From Dolomitihabitans soli (GTDB taxonomy: Bacteria > Actinomycetota > Actinomycetes > Streptosporangiales > Streptosporangiaceae): a stretch of DNA of 64,000 nucleotides. This document shows positions 21,651 to 30,291 of this stretch, in pieces (the stretch's first letter is position 1; each line of letters starts with the position of its first letter). The notes under the pieces were generated by a model. The model made no database searches, was not told the origin of the DNA, and saw nothing but the letters and a program-made list of their open reading frames with translations. The stretch is taken from positions 62,001-126,000 of the forward strand of contig NZ_JAKNTW010000010.1 in assembly GCF_022213955.1 (NCBI RefSeq), in the 5' to 3' direction. The translations under genes were made by a program, and so were the position numbers.

Positions 21651-22673
21651 GTGCTCGAAAGTAACGCGCTGGCGGAGATCGACCGCCACCTCTATGACCC
21701 ACCGGAATCCGTCGTCGCCGACCTGGCCGAGCTTCCCGGCGACCTGATCCTGCTCGGGGCCGCGGGCAAGCTGGGCTTCAGCCTGTCCCGGATGGCCGTG
21801 CTGGCGGCCGAACGCGGACGGTCCCGCCGGGTGATCGCGGTCTCCCGGTTCTCCGAGGCCGGCCGCCGCGCGGAGTTCGAGGCGGCCGGCATCGAGGTCG
21901 TCGCCGCCGACCTCAGCCGCGAGGCGGAGCTGGCCGCCCTCCCCGACGCCGCCAACGTCGTCTACCTGGTGGGCCGCAAGTTCGGCACCACCGGCGACCC
22001 CTGGACGACCTGGCAGCTCAACACCTACCTGCCCGGCCGCGTCGCGGAGCGGTACGCCGGCTCCCGGATCGTCGCCTTCTCCACCGGCAACGTCTACCCG
22101 CTGACCGCGCCCTCCTCCGGCGGCGCCACCGAGGACACCGAGCCCGCCCCCGTCGGCGAGTACGCCCAGTCGTGCCTCGGCCGCGAGCGGATCCTCCAGC
22201 ACTTCTCCGTCGCCAACGGCACACCGATCTCCATCCTGCGCCTGAACTACGCCATCGACCTGCGGTACGGCGTGCTCCACGACATCGCCACCAAGGTCTG
22301 GGCCGGTGACGAGGTGGACGTGACGATGGGCAGCGCCAACGTGATCTGGCAGGGCGACGCCAACGCCGTCACCCTCCGCTCCCTGGCGCACTGCGCGAGC
22401 CCCGCCGACATCCTCAACCTCACGGGGCCGGAGACGGTCTCGACCCGCTGGCTGGCCGGGGAGTTCGCCCGCCGGTTCGGCGTCGAGCCGCGCATCACCG
22501 GCACCGAGGCCCCGACCGCCCTGCTCAGCAACGCCGCCCGCTGTACGGCCCGCTTCGGCTACCCGTCCGTCCCGTTGCTCCAGATGATCGACTGGACGGC
22601 CACCTGGATCGCCGAGGGCGGCCCGAGCATCGGCAAGCCCACCCACTTCGAGCAGCGCGCCGGCGCGTTCTAG
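21651..22673 (+). CDS. NAD-dependent epimerase/dehydratase-family protein
   Basis: A 340-residue extended short-chain dehydrogenase fold. The nucleotide loop reads LLGAAGKLGFSLSRMAV (G-x-x-G-x-x-G form). STGNVYPL holds the strand-5 region, and the YxxxK position is changed: Tyr appears in VGEYAQSCLGRERIL with Arg instead of Lys. The substrate is unknown. It starts with GTG at 21651; a TAGGTT hexamer sits 6 bp upstream, so the mRNA may be leaderless. It is the first of three same-strand genes with an 8-codon-scale spacer to the next, which suggests one catabolic operon. Confidence 0.83.
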   Translation: MLESNALAEIDRHLYDPPESVVADLAELPGDLILLGAAGKLGFSLSRMAVLAAERGRSRRVIAVSRFSEAGRRAEFEAAGIEVVAADLSREAELAALPDAANVVYLVGRKFGTTGDPWTTWQLNTYLPGRVAERYAGSRIVAFSTGNVYPLTAPSSGGATEDTEPAPVGEYAQSCLGRERILQHFSVANGTPISILRLNYAIDLRYGVLHDIATKVWAGDEVDVTMGSANVIWQGDANAVTLRSLAHCASPADILNLTGPETVSTRWLAGEFARRFGVEPRITGTEAPTALLSNAARCTARFGYPSVPLLQMIDWTATWIAEGGPSIGKPTHFEQRAGAF

Positions 22674-22683
22674 GAGACGACCG

Positions 22684-23709
22684 ATGGACATCCGCTCGGG
22701 CCTGGTGATCCCGGCCCACCCGCTCGCCCTCGACGGGAGACGGCGGCTGGACGAGGCGCGCCAGCGCGCCCTGACCCGCTACTACGTCGACGCCGGAGCA
22801 GGCGGCCTCGCGGTCGGCGTGCACACCACCCAGTTTCCGATCCACGACCCCGAGGTCGGCCTCTTCGAGCCGGTGCTCCAGCTCGCGGCCGAAGAACTCG
22901 AAGGCACCGACCTGGTCAGGGTCGCCGGCATCCTCGGCCCTACCGACCGCGCGGTCCGCGAGGCGGAGACCGCCGTCAAGCTCGGCTACCACTACGGGCT
23001 GGTGTCCATGGCCGCCTGGGGCGACGCGAGCGAACAGGAGATCCTCGCGGGGGTCGCCGCGGTGGGCGAGGTGCTGCCCGTCTTCGGCTTCTATCTCCAG
23101 CCCGCCGTCGGAGGCCGGGTGTTCTCGCGCGGGTTCTGGCGGCGGTTCTTCGAGATCCCGGCCGTCCGGGCGGTGAAGATCGCGCCGTTCGACCGGTACA
23201 AGACGATCGACGTCGTGCGCGCTTTGGTGGAGTCGGGTCGCCACGACGACGTCGTGCTCTACACGGGCAACGACGACAACATCGTGGCCGACCTGGTGAC
23301 CCCGTTCCGGATCCGGCACGGCGGCGAGACGGTCTCGGTGCGGATCGTCGGCGGGCTGCTCGGCCAGTTCGCCGTGTGGACCGCCGCCGCCGTCGAGCTG
23401 GTCCGCCACTGCCAGGCCGTGGTCGCGTCGGGCGGCAAGGTCCCCGCCGAACTGCTCGGCGTCGGGGCCGACCTGACCGACGCCAACGCCGCCGTCTTCG
23501 ACGCGGCCAACGGCTTCCGCGGCTGCATCCCCGGCATCCACGAGGTGCTGATCCGCGAGGGCATGCTCGCCGGCCGCTGGTGCCTCGATCCCGGCGAGGA
23601 ACTCAGCCCCGGCCAGGCCGATGAGATAGGTAGGGTTTGGCACGACTACCCGCACCTGCGCGACCCGCAGGCTCTGCGAACCCTGCTGTCCGGAAACGAG
23701 GTGGATTGA
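22684..23709 (+). CDS. Dihydrodipicolinate synthase/N-acetylneuraminate lyase-family aldolase
   Basis: A 341-residue (beta/alpha)8 Schiff-base aldolase. Lys165 in RAVKIAPFD is in the position of the catalytic lysine. The opening GLVIPAHPLALDGRRRLD and the glycine-rich block DAGAGGLAVGVHTTQF replace the usual G-T-T-G-E motif, so it belongs to an outlying branch of the family. It should cleave or form a pyruvate-type 2-keto acid. The ATG at 22684 has AGGAGACGACC as leader, 10 bp after the epimerase stop. The pairing suggests a sugar-acid degradation route. Confidence 0.85.
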   Translation: MDIRSGLVIPAHPLALDGRRRLDEARQRALTRYYVDAGAGGLAVGVHTTQFPIHDPEVGLFEPVLQLAAEELEGTDLVRVAGILGPTDRAVREAETAVKLGYHYGLVSMAAWGDASEQEILAGVAAVGEVLPVFGFYLQPAVGGRVFSRGFWRRFFEIPAVRAVKIAPFDRYKTIDVVRALVESGRHDDVVLYTGNDDNIVADLVTPFRIRHGGETVSVRIVGGLLGQFAVWTAAAVELVRHCQAVVASGGKVPAELLGVGADLTDANAAVFDAANGFRGCIPGIHEVLIREGMLAGRWCLDPGEELSPGQADEIGRVWHDYPHLRDPQALRTLLSGNEVD

Positions 23710-23752
23710 CCTCCTGCCCAGGGCCTCGGGTCCCCACGCACAAGGGGATCCG

Positions 23753-24982
23753 ATGAGTAATGGCCTGCCCGTCGGCGTCGCGTTGATCGGCCCCGGTGAC
23801 CTCGTCTCCCGCGTCGAGGCCGTCTGCGCCGAGTATCCCGACGTGCGCCCGATCGCGCTGCCGTACGGGCACGAGGACGAGACCGTGGACCTCGTGCGGG
23901 CGGCCCACGACGAGGCCGACGCGTTGCTGTTCACCGGTGTGGTGCCGTGGACGATGGCGCAGGAGGCCCGGCTGCTCGACCGGCCCGCGGCTTACGTCTC
24001 CTACAACGGGGCGACGCTGCTGCGCGGGCTCGTCGAGCTGCTGCGGCTGGGACACGACGTGTCCGGGGCGAGCATCGACATCCTGCCTCCCGGACAGGTC
24101 GAGGAGACCATGCGGGAGGCGCACCTGCCCACCGCGAAACTCCAGATCCTCGGTTATCGTCCCGGCCTGACCAGCGAGGACTTCGTCGCCTTCCACCGGC
24201 TCGCCCGTGAGCGCGGCGCCACGGTCGCGATCACCTGCCTGCGCTCGACGTACGAGGTGGTCGAGCACGACCTGCCCGCGCTGCGCCTGCTGCCCTCCCG
24301 GCACTCCATCCGCGACGCCCTCGGCACCCTCGTGCTCCGGGTCCGCGACGCGCGCAGCACCGACGCGCAGATCGCCATCGGCCTCATCGAACTCGACCCC
24401 GGCGGCCGGGTGGACGTCCGCGAACTGACCGCGCTCGGCGGCAGCCTCGCCCGCGTCGACGGCGACACCTACCTCCTCATCACCACCCGCGGCCCGCTGC
24501 GCGAGCTCACCCACGACTTCACCCGCCTGCCCCTGCTCGACACCCTCGGCGCGGGCGCCCGCATCGGCCTCGGCCTCGGCGGTACGGCGGCGCAGGCCGA
24601 GGCCCGCGCCCGCCGGGCCCTCACCCGGGCCGGCAAGCTCGGCCCGAAGAGCGCGGTCGCCGCCCTCGACGAGGGCACCGAGGTCATCCTCTCCGCCGCC
24701 CCCGCCGACTCCGTCACCCCCGCCACCCCCGCGAGCCTCACCGTGGTCTCCCGCCGCGTCGGCCTCCGCAAGGAGACCCTCCAGCGCCTCCGCGGCCTCG
24801 CCGAAGCCGAGGCCACCGGCGAACTCACCGCCCGCACCGTCTCCACCGGCCTCGGCATCGAAGAGGGCTCGGCCCGCCGCCTCCTCAAACGCCTCGAACG
24901 CGCCGGCCTCGCCGAACAGATCGGCAGCCGCAACGAGGGCCGCAGCGGCCGCCCCCCGGTCATCTACCGCATCCGCCTCTGA
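23753..24982 (+). CDS. Ligand-sensing transcriptional regulator with C-terminal winged helix
   Basis: A 409-residue protein not matching a familiar named family by eye. Residues 1-150 look like a Rossmann-type sensor (VGVALIGPGDLVSRVEAVC). Residues about 200-300 resemble a degenerate GGDEF/cyclohydrolase-III-like nucleotide domain (ARIGLGLGGTAAQAEARARR). The C-terminus is a winged helix (ELTARTVSTGLGIEEGSARR, then LLKRLERAGLAEQIGSRNEG). It lies 43 bp after the aldolase gene and is probably the local regulator. The ATG at 23753 follows AAGGGGATCCG. Confidence 0.72.
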   Translation: MSNGLPVGVALIGPGDLVSRVEAVCAEYPDVRPIALPYGHEDETVDLVRAAHDEADALLFTGVVPWTMAQEARLLDRPAAYVSYNGATLLRGLVELLRLGHDVSGASIDILPPGQVEETMREAHLPTAKLQILGYRPGLTSEDFVAFHRLARERGATVAITCLRSTYEVVEHDLPALRLLPSRHSIRDALGTLVLRVRDARSTDAQIAIGLIELDPGGRVDVRELTALGGSLARVDGDTYLLITTRGPLRELTHDFTRLPLLDTLGAGARIGLGLGGTAAQAEARARRALTRAGKLGPKSAVAALDEGTEVILSAAPADSVTPATPASLTVVSRRVGLRKETLQRLRGLAEAEATGELTARTVSTGLGIEEGSARRLLKRLERAGLAEQIGSRNEGRSGRPPVIYRIRL

Positions 24983-24995
24983 CCCTCCGAAGAGA

Positions 24996-25165
24996 CGTGA
25001 TCGCGCCGTTCACGTAGGTCATCTCCACACCGGTGGAGACTTCGACGCCGTCGGCGATGAGTTCACTGACGACCGTGCCTTGACGCCCGCCGAGAGCAAC
25101 GTGGTGACGTGCAGGTGGCGGAGGTCGTGCAGCCGAGCGAAGGGCAGCGGCTCGGCTGCGGATCG
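24996..25165 (-). pseudogene. Chimeric relic: tyrosine-recombinase fragment joined to an anti-sigma-type ATPase fragment
   Basis: On the minus strand 25144-25080 reads PFARLHDLRHLHVTTLL followed by SAGVK, which is the catalytic HDLRH box of phage-type tyrosine recombinases. After a frame change the sequence reads VVSELIADGVEVSTGVEM, matching the N-box of the ATPase gene at 28159-28860 (VVLIVSELVTNGVEASAGMEM). Neither frame is complete. It looks like a scar where an integrase remnant and an ATPase remnant were joined. Confidence 0.6.
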
Positions 25166-25236
25166 AGCGGTACCCAGGCGGTACGGCTCCGCCGTACATC
25201 GGGTGAAATGTCAGATGTGGCCGCTAGGGTCCCGCC

Positions 25237-25848
25237 ATGAGTGCGACCGACACCCCCCGCCATCCCTGGCTTGACCTCATCCAGACCGCGGACGCGAAGT
25301 TCCTGGAGTCCGTCGGTGACGATGCGCTCGATCCCGCAGCCGAGGCCGCCCGTGAACGGCTGAGGTCGGGCATGACGGGAGCGAGTGAGGCCGAGATCAC
25401 GCAGCACCAGGAGCGGCTGGGGGTCGGCCTGCCGCCGAGTTATCGACAGTTCCTCCGAGTCACCAACGGCTGGGATGTCATGGAGGACCCCCCTGTTCAT
25501 CTGGCGCCTCTGGCGAAGATCGGCTGGCTTCGCGATCTCGACCCGCATCTCGCCACCATGTGGTCGGACCAGGATCCTCGGTACTCCCTGCCACACGTGC
25601 CAGATGAGGAGTACTTCGTCTATGGAGCCGACCAGGACCCTGTCCATCTCCGGCCGGAGTACGTACCGGACACCCTGCGGATCGGCGAGTACGACGACGG
25701 CGTCCTTCTCCTCAACCCCCGCGTCAAGACTGCCGACGGCGAATGGGAGGCGTGGTACATGGCTCCTTGGCTGGCCGGAGCTCAGCGCTTCCGCTCCTTC
25801 TGGGATCTGATGAACGATCAGCTCCGCGAAGACACCGAGACGCCGTAG
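25237..25848 (+). CDS. SMI1/KNR4 (SUKH)-family protein
   Basis: A 203-residue cytosolic protein with the SUKH core: ASEAEITQHQERLGVGLPPS, then YRQFLRVTNGWDVM, and a later YGADQDPVHLRPEYVPDTL block. SUKH proteins are often immunity factors for polymorphic toxins or general scaffold proteins; no toxin gene is adjacent. The ATG at 25237 follows AGGGTCCCGCC. It stands alone on the plus strand next to a recombinase relic, which fits a gene captured from a mobile context (inference). Confidence 0.82.
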   Translation: MSATDTPRHPWLDLIQTADAKFLESVGDDALDPAAEAARERLRSGMTGASEAEITQHQERLGVGLPPSYRQFLRVTNGWDVMEDPPVHLAPLAKIGWLRDLDPHLATMWSDQDPRYSLPHVPDEEYFVYGADQDPVHLRPEYVPDTLRIGEYDDGVLLLNPRVKTADGEWEAWYMAPWLAGAQRFRSFWDLMNDQLREDTETP

Positions 25849-25865
25849 CACCTCGCCATTCCCCG

Positions 25866-27215
25866 TCATCCCGCGATGAGGTGGATCCGGACGTTCTTGT
25901 CATAGGGGACGACGATGGTCCGGCTGCTCCCCGCGACCCACACGGCGGGTACGAGGAACAGCCGGGCATTCGATTCGACGAGGAGACGTAATCCCCGGTA
26001 GCGGAAACGGTAGGGCTCCTTCTCGGCGACGGTCAGCACCGTCTCCACGACTCCGGCGGGGACGTCACGCAGGGGCTCCTTGGCGTACAGGACGAGTTCC
26101 GGCCGGAATCGCAGCGACTGGACGTCGTCGAGGGCTCTGCCCCTGCCGTAGTCGGCGGCGAAGCTGTTGGCGGTCCAGAAGGACGCGGCCACCACGATCA
26201 CGGCGACCCAGGCCCGCGCGTACCTGCTGAGCCGGGTGACGGCGGGAGACTCCAGCCACACGGCCAGGTGGCCGTCGCGCCCGACGGGCGCGGCCTCGCC
26301 GGCCGGCACGGCCACGGGCTCTCCTTCCCGGCCCGCGCCGGGCACCTCAGCGGGGGTGGCCGCCGGCTCTCCGGCCCGAGCCACCGCGCGCTCACCAACC
26401 GGACCCGGCACCTCCCCGGCCTGCTCACCAACCGGACCCGGCACCTCCCCGGCCTGCTCACCGACAGGGACAACCGTTGATTCCCCGACCCGAGCCACCG
26501 CAGGCTCACCGATCGGAACGGTCGCCTCCACGGCCCGAGCCACCGCGGCCTCACCCTCCCTGGCCCGAGCCACGGCCTGCTCACCGACCGGAACGGCCGC
26601 AGCCTCCCCGGCCCGAGCCACGGCCGCCTCACCGACCGGGACGGCGGACGCGGTGGTGGGCGGCGTGGCAGGCGGGGGGTGGGGGCTGGAGCGCCGGTGG
26701 GCCCAGCGGATGCCGATGGTGCGCAGCAGCGACAACCCGTAGGCCATCGCGACGGCGCCACCGGCGAGGGAGACCGGTGTCGTGGCGATCGTCTCGTTGC
26801 GCGCCACATGCGGGACCAGGACGCCGACGACGCCTCTCGTGAACGCCAGCAGGCCGGCGACGACCGCGAAGAGACCCGTCCAGCCGGTGCTGACGTCACG
26901 GTCGGGCGACGACTGCAGATATCGGACCGCGGTGTGCAACGCGATGACCAGGAGACTGACGACCGCGAGCACGATGAGCGGCGGGAAGACGACCTCGACG
27001 CCGTAGAGCAACATCTCCTGCAAGGAGAGATCGACCATGTCCAGGTAGACGCCGAAGTAACGGAAGCGCGCGGTCGTCGCCACATAGCCGAAGTAGAACA
27101 GCAGGGTGGTCACCGCGGTGGTGGGCGCGATGACGTTGGCCACCGCCCACAGACGTTCCTGGCCCTGGCTTCCCCACAACGACGCCGCCGGTTCGGATCC
27201 GGGGTCTTGCGTCAC
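25866..27215 (-). CDS. Multi-pass membrane protein with repetitive cytoplasmic or external linker
   Basis: A 449-residue protein. Four hydrophobic segments lie in the first 180 residues (for example TAVTTLLFYFGYVATTA and VVFPPLIVLAVVSLLVIAL). A Val-Gly-Glu/Ala-Arg-Ala rich linker of about 150 residues follows, then a further membrane segment (AWVAVIVVAASFWTANSFAA) and a C-terminal soluble domain ending NVRIHLIAG. The function is unknown. The GTG at 27215 overlaps the stop of the preceding gene as GTGA, so it is coupled to the membrane-anchored protein at 27212-28102; they probably act together. Confidence 0.75.
   Translation of the reverse strand: MTQDPGSEPAASLWGSQGQERLWAVANVIAPTTAVTTLLFYFGYVATTARFRYFGVYLDMVDLSLQEMLLYGVEVVFPPLIVLAVVSLLVIALHTAVRYLQSSPDRDVSTGWTGLFAVVAGLLAFTRGVVGVLVPHVARNETIATTPVSLAGGAVAMAYGLSLLRTIGIRWAHRRSSPHPPPATPPTTASAVPVGEAAVARAGEAAAVPVGEQAVARAREGEAAVARAVEATVPIGEPAVARVGESTVVPVGEQAGEVPGPVGEQAGEVPGPVGERAVARAGEPAATPAEVPGAGREGEPVAVPAGEAAPVGRDGHLAVWLESPAVTRLSRYARAWVAVIVVAASFWTANSFAADYGRGRALDDVQSLRFRPELVLYAKEPLRDVPAGVVETVLTVAEKEPYRFRYRGLRLLVESNARLFLVPAVWVAGSSRTIVVPYDKNVRIHLIAG
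26397..26462. repeat. Two exact 33-bp tandem units inside the membrane-protein gene
   Basis: Two copies of a 33-bp unit (minus strand codes VGEQAGEVPGP per copy) in a longer degenerate array, 26370-26640, that encodes the repetitive linker. Confidence 0.7.
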
Positions 27216-28102
27216 GTCCCGCCCTCGGTGGGAGCTTCGCTGTCAACGGGGATCTCCTCCGGAGGAGTGCCCTCCTCCGTGGGAACGACTTCAGTGGGTG
27301 AAGGCTGCGGCTCCCCCGTCTCAGGGGACTCCTCCGGGGCCGGGCTCTCCGGAGGCAAGGTTTCCTCAACCTCGTCCCCTCGGAAGAGCGCGGTGATCGT
27401 CGTGGTGATGATCATCGTGACGGGTCGCTCAGCGGACGGCGAGCGGCTTCGGCCGAGCGAAGAGCAGGGGCGGGGGTCACGCGAAGTGCATCGCGCCGCC
27501 ACCACCACGCCGAGGGTCGCCGTCCCCGCGCCGGAACCGGACGCCCTGTCGAGTCGGATGTTGCACGCATGCCGGGGCGATACCGACGCGGGCTCCAGCA
27601 CCATTCCGGGCGAGCAGGCGTTCACCGGGTCCGTCACGCCGAGGTCGTTCCAGACGGCACCTTCCGCAGGAGTGTCGCACGGTTCACCAGAAATCCGTAT
27701 CTGTCCGGCACCCTGCACCCCAATTGATCTGATTGTCACAGAAATGTCGGCATCGGTATTGACCATCACCATGCAGCCACCCGTCGCCGGGTATCTATCT
27801 TCGTCGTCTCTTTCCAGCGGATAAACGTTGTCTACGGTCGGACCGGAAATCTGGACGGTGCCGGACCCCCTGGTATCCTCACCCTCGGTCGGCTGCGAAG
27901 ACCTGGACGTTTCCGAAGGCGCGCCGGATTCCGATGATCCACTGAGATCCGAAGAATCCGGTCCGTCGCCGGTGACCGAATCCTCGGAGGAGGCGGTGGA
28001 GGAGCCATCGACGACGGCCCGGACGATTCCATATCCGCCGACGACGAGCACAAGCCCGGCCAACACGGCGAGAATGATGTGAGTTCTCCTGCGTACGGCC
28101 AT
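27212..28102 (-). CDS. Membrane-anchored secreted protein of unknown function
   Basis: A 296-residue protein with a basic N-terminus and one hydrophobic helix (IILAVLAGLVLVVGGYGIV), then a Ser/Asp-rich linker. A compact domain with Cys follows (GGCMVMVNTDADISVTIRSI and GQIRISGEPCDTP), and the tail is Pro/Glu-rich. It should sit outside the membrane. It overlaps the next gene by 4 bp and lies 56 bp after the ATPase gene on the same strand, so it may be part of a four- or five-gene unit starting at the XRE regulator. Confidence 0.72.
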   Translation of the reverse strand: MAVRRRTHIILAVLAGLVLVVGGYGIVRAVVDGSSTASSEDSVTGDGPDSSDLSGSSESGAPSETSRSSQPTEGEDTRGSGTVQISGPTVDNVYPLERDDEDRYPATGGCMVMVNTDADISVTIRSIGVQGAGQIRISGEPCDTPAEGAVWNDLGVTDPVNACSPGMVLEPASVSPRHACNIRLDRASGSGAGTATLGVVVAARCTSRDPRPCSSLGRSRSPSAERPVTMIITTTITALFRGDEVEETLPPESPAPEESPETGEPQPSPTEVVPTEEGTPPEEIPVDSEAPTEGGT

Positions 28103-28158
28103 TGCGTATCACCCCTCTTCTCGGATGATATGGACGCCGCCTTTCCAAGTGAAGCGAT

Positions 28159-28860
28159 TTATCCTCCCCCACCGCCGAAAGCGAACCATTTCACCACGGC
28201 CCCCGTGTGCCCCCATGGCCACGCCGCGTCGGCCCGCCCGGCGGCGATGGTCGCGCCGGGCCACGAGTGACGGCCGCAGACCGGGCCGCACCCATCCCCA
28301 GCCTCGTGATGAGGCTCGCCGGTCGTGATCCGCTCCGACCATCCAGGGACGCGGTTCGGCGAAACGGCGACCTCGGCCCAAACGACCTTGCCACCGGCAG
28401 GAGCGCTCGACGGGTAGTGGTTCCACGCCTTGGCCAGAGCTGTGACCAGCGTCAACCCTCGTCCGCCAGCATCGAGATCATCCGCGTCCACGCGAACGGG
28501 CACAGCGGGGGCGATGTCCCAGACCTCCACGCACAGACTGCGGCGGCGGACCAGACCAAGCCGCATGACGATGAAGGCCGGTCTCGGAAACGTACTGCCG
28601 GGGTGAGCCATCTCCATACCGGCGGAAGCCTCGACGCCATTGGTGACGAGTTCGCTGACGATCAGAACGACCGTGCCGAGCAGGTCGTCGCCTGTCGGCT
28701 CATCCAACCGCCAGTGACATAGCTGAACGCGCGCGAACTCGCGGGCGCGGCCCACTGCGGCCGGTACGGCCGGCAGCAGGATTTCGTCCGATACCAGGTC
28801 GATCGGCAGACGAAAAGGTGACCGGGCCGTCGGCCTCTCTTCGGCCGGAAGCATGGTCAC
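28159..28860 (-). CDS. HATPase-fold anti-sigma/regulatory kinase-like protein
   Basis: A 233-residue protein with a GHKL ATPase core: the N-box helix VVLIVSELVTNGVEASAG near residue 65 and the G-box GGRGLTLVTALAKAWNHY near residue 135. Such small ATPases act as serine kinases of anti-sigma antagonists or as partners of XRE regulators in actinomycetes. The last 65 residues (CGRHSWPGATIAAGRAD region) are unlike the family and may be read-through past the original end. It lies next to a DUF5753-type XRE gene, a very common actinomycete pairing. Confidence 0.85.
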   Translation of the reverse strand: MTMLPAEERPTARSPFRLPIDLVSDEILLPAVPAAVGRAREFARVQLCHWRLDEPTGDDLLGTVVLIVSELVTNGVEASAGMEMAHPGSTFPRPAFIVMRLGLVRRRSLCVEVWDIAPAVPVRVDADDLDAGGRGLTLVTALAKAWNHYPSSAPAGGKVVWAEVAVSPNRVPGWSERITTGEPHHEAGDGCGPVCGRHSWPGATIAAGRADAAWPWGHTGAVVKWFAFGGGGG

Positions 28861-28897
28861 GACTGCTCCTGAGATCGACCCGGGTCGGCGACGCGCG

Positions 28898-29236
28898 TCA
28901 TGGCATGCGCTCCGCTGCCGGACCGGCGGAAAGCCCTGATCGCAGGCTGTGATGGCACTCGGCCAGACGGCATGCCGCCGTCACCGGAGTGAACACGTAG
29001 ATGAGCAGCGGCCGCCGTGGGTTCACGCGAGGGACGTGCCACCAGATGACCTGACCGTCGGTCCACGCACGAAGTCCTGTGTCGACCGAGATCGCCACGC
29101 GATCGGGTGCGATCCGGTGAACGTCGACCTCGATGTGTAAAGCAGTGAGGATCTTTGCGACGTCGTCGGCGAAGCGCGCGGCCTGGCCGAGCGGTGAAGC
29201 CTCATCGGGGCTCATGGAAGAGATGAGGATGGGCAC
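28898..29236 (-). CDS. Small conserved hypothetical protein of the XRE/ATPase unit
   Basis: A 112-residue acidic-then-basic protein (VDVHRIAPDRVAISVDTGL, then VIWWHVPRVNPRRPLLIYVF) without a membrane segment or known motif. It starts with GTG at 29236, or possibly ATG at 29215; neither has a good leader. It lies between the XRE and ATPase genes, 46 bp and 37 bp away, on the same strand. The order XRE, small protein, ATPase suggests one regulatory unit. Confidence 0.6.
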   Translation of the reverse strand: MPILISSMSPDEASPLGQAARFADDVAKILTALHIEVDVHRIAPDRVAISVDTGLRAWTDGQVIWWHVPRVNPRRPLLIYVFTPVTAACRLAECHHSLRSGLSAGPAAERMP

Positions 29237-29282
29237 GCACCGACGCTAGGTAACAGTGCGTGCCCGCCTCAACACAGTTTCG

Positions 29283-30149
29283 CTATGTTTCCGGGAGGTC
29301 GTCTACTGCGCGCTGCAACAGGTCACGCGCTCGCTCGCCGTACAGTGCGGCCCCGGCGAGGTGCTCGAAGGCCTTTTCATAAACCGCGACGTCACTCGGC
29401 TCCCTGTGCTGGACCTGGCCAGGCACGGTGTCCACACGGACCCGGTCGCCGTCGTAGATCCAGAAGTTCTCCGGCGGCCAGATCGGAGGCCGCTCGGCCG
29501 AAGGCAGAATTCCGAAACTCATGTTGGCCACCCCGGACGTCAGCTCCATCAGCCGTCTGAGCTGGGCGGCCATGTCGGTGGCACCGACGAGGCGGGTCCG
29601 CAGGGCTTGCTCGCCGATGACGATCGCGAACCGTGTGTCGCCGTTGTTCAACACTTCCTGCTGCTGCACGCGAGCTGCGAGAGCCGCATCGAGGTCGTCG
29701 GGAATGCCACGGAAGTCGATGACGGCACGCAGATGCGCCCTCGCGTAATCCCGCGTCTGAACCAGGCCGGGCACCGCGGAGTGCTGCCAGACGCGGAATC
29801 GGCGGGTGCGCTCGTACAACGGCTGGAACGAGCGCTGCACGTGCCCGAGGCCGGTTTCCTCCAGGCGCCGCCACTGGGTGTACATCGCCTCCACGTTCTG
29901 CGCGGCGGCGATCAGGTCGACGATCATCTGCTCATCGGCTTCGCACGCCTTGCACCACGCTCTGATGTCGGCGGCCGAGGGCAGTTGCACGGCGTTCTCG
30001 ATCTTGCTGACCTTGACGAAGTGCATACCGGTCGCGGCAGCCAGTGCGCGGCCGGTGAGATCGGCATCGGTTCGAAGCGCCTTCAGCCGGGAGGCGAGGA
30101 CCCCCCTCGCCTCTTTGAGTTGTGCCGCACGTGCCGTGGACGTCGCCAT
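29283..30149 (-). CDS. XRE-family regulator with DUF5753 domain
   Basis: A 288-residue protein. The helix-turn-helix is at residues 18-60 (LTGRALAAATGMHFVKVSKI with the recognition helix HFVKVSKIENA). The DUF5753 domain follows from SFQPLYERTRRFRVWQHSAV, with the family PGLVQTRDYARA and the end block REPSDVAVYEKAFEHLAG. These regulators, related to Scr1 and BldD-pathway partners, control development and antibiotic genes in streptomycetes. The ATG at 30149 follows GAGGTGGTGCAG; a longer frame upstream lacks a leader. TTTCG-rich elements occur on both sides of the gene (29278-29290 and 30224-30239). Confidence 0.88.
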   Translation of the reverse strand: MATSTARAAQLKEARGVLASRLKALRTDADLTGRALAAATGMHFVKVSKIENAVQLPSAADIRAWCKACEADEQMIVDLIAAAQNVEAMYTQWRRLEETGLGHVQRSFQPLYERTRRFRVWQHSAVPGLVQTRDYARAHLRAVIDFRGIPDDLDAALAARVQQQEVLNNGDTRFAIVIGEQALRTRLVGATDMAAQLRRLMELTSGVANMSFGILPSAERPPIWPPENFWIYDGDRVRVDTVPGQVQHREPSDVAVYEKAFEHLAGAALYGERARDLLQRAVDDLPET

Positions 30150-30291
30150 CTGCACCACCTCGTAACCGTCTGGATGCGAACCACCACTGACAGTACGCGC
30201 GAGGTTTAGCGGCGTCACTACATGTTTCGAAATGTTTCGCAGCCTGGGATCGCGCGGACGGAGCCGGCTGTCAGGCGTGGGGATGAAGGTG

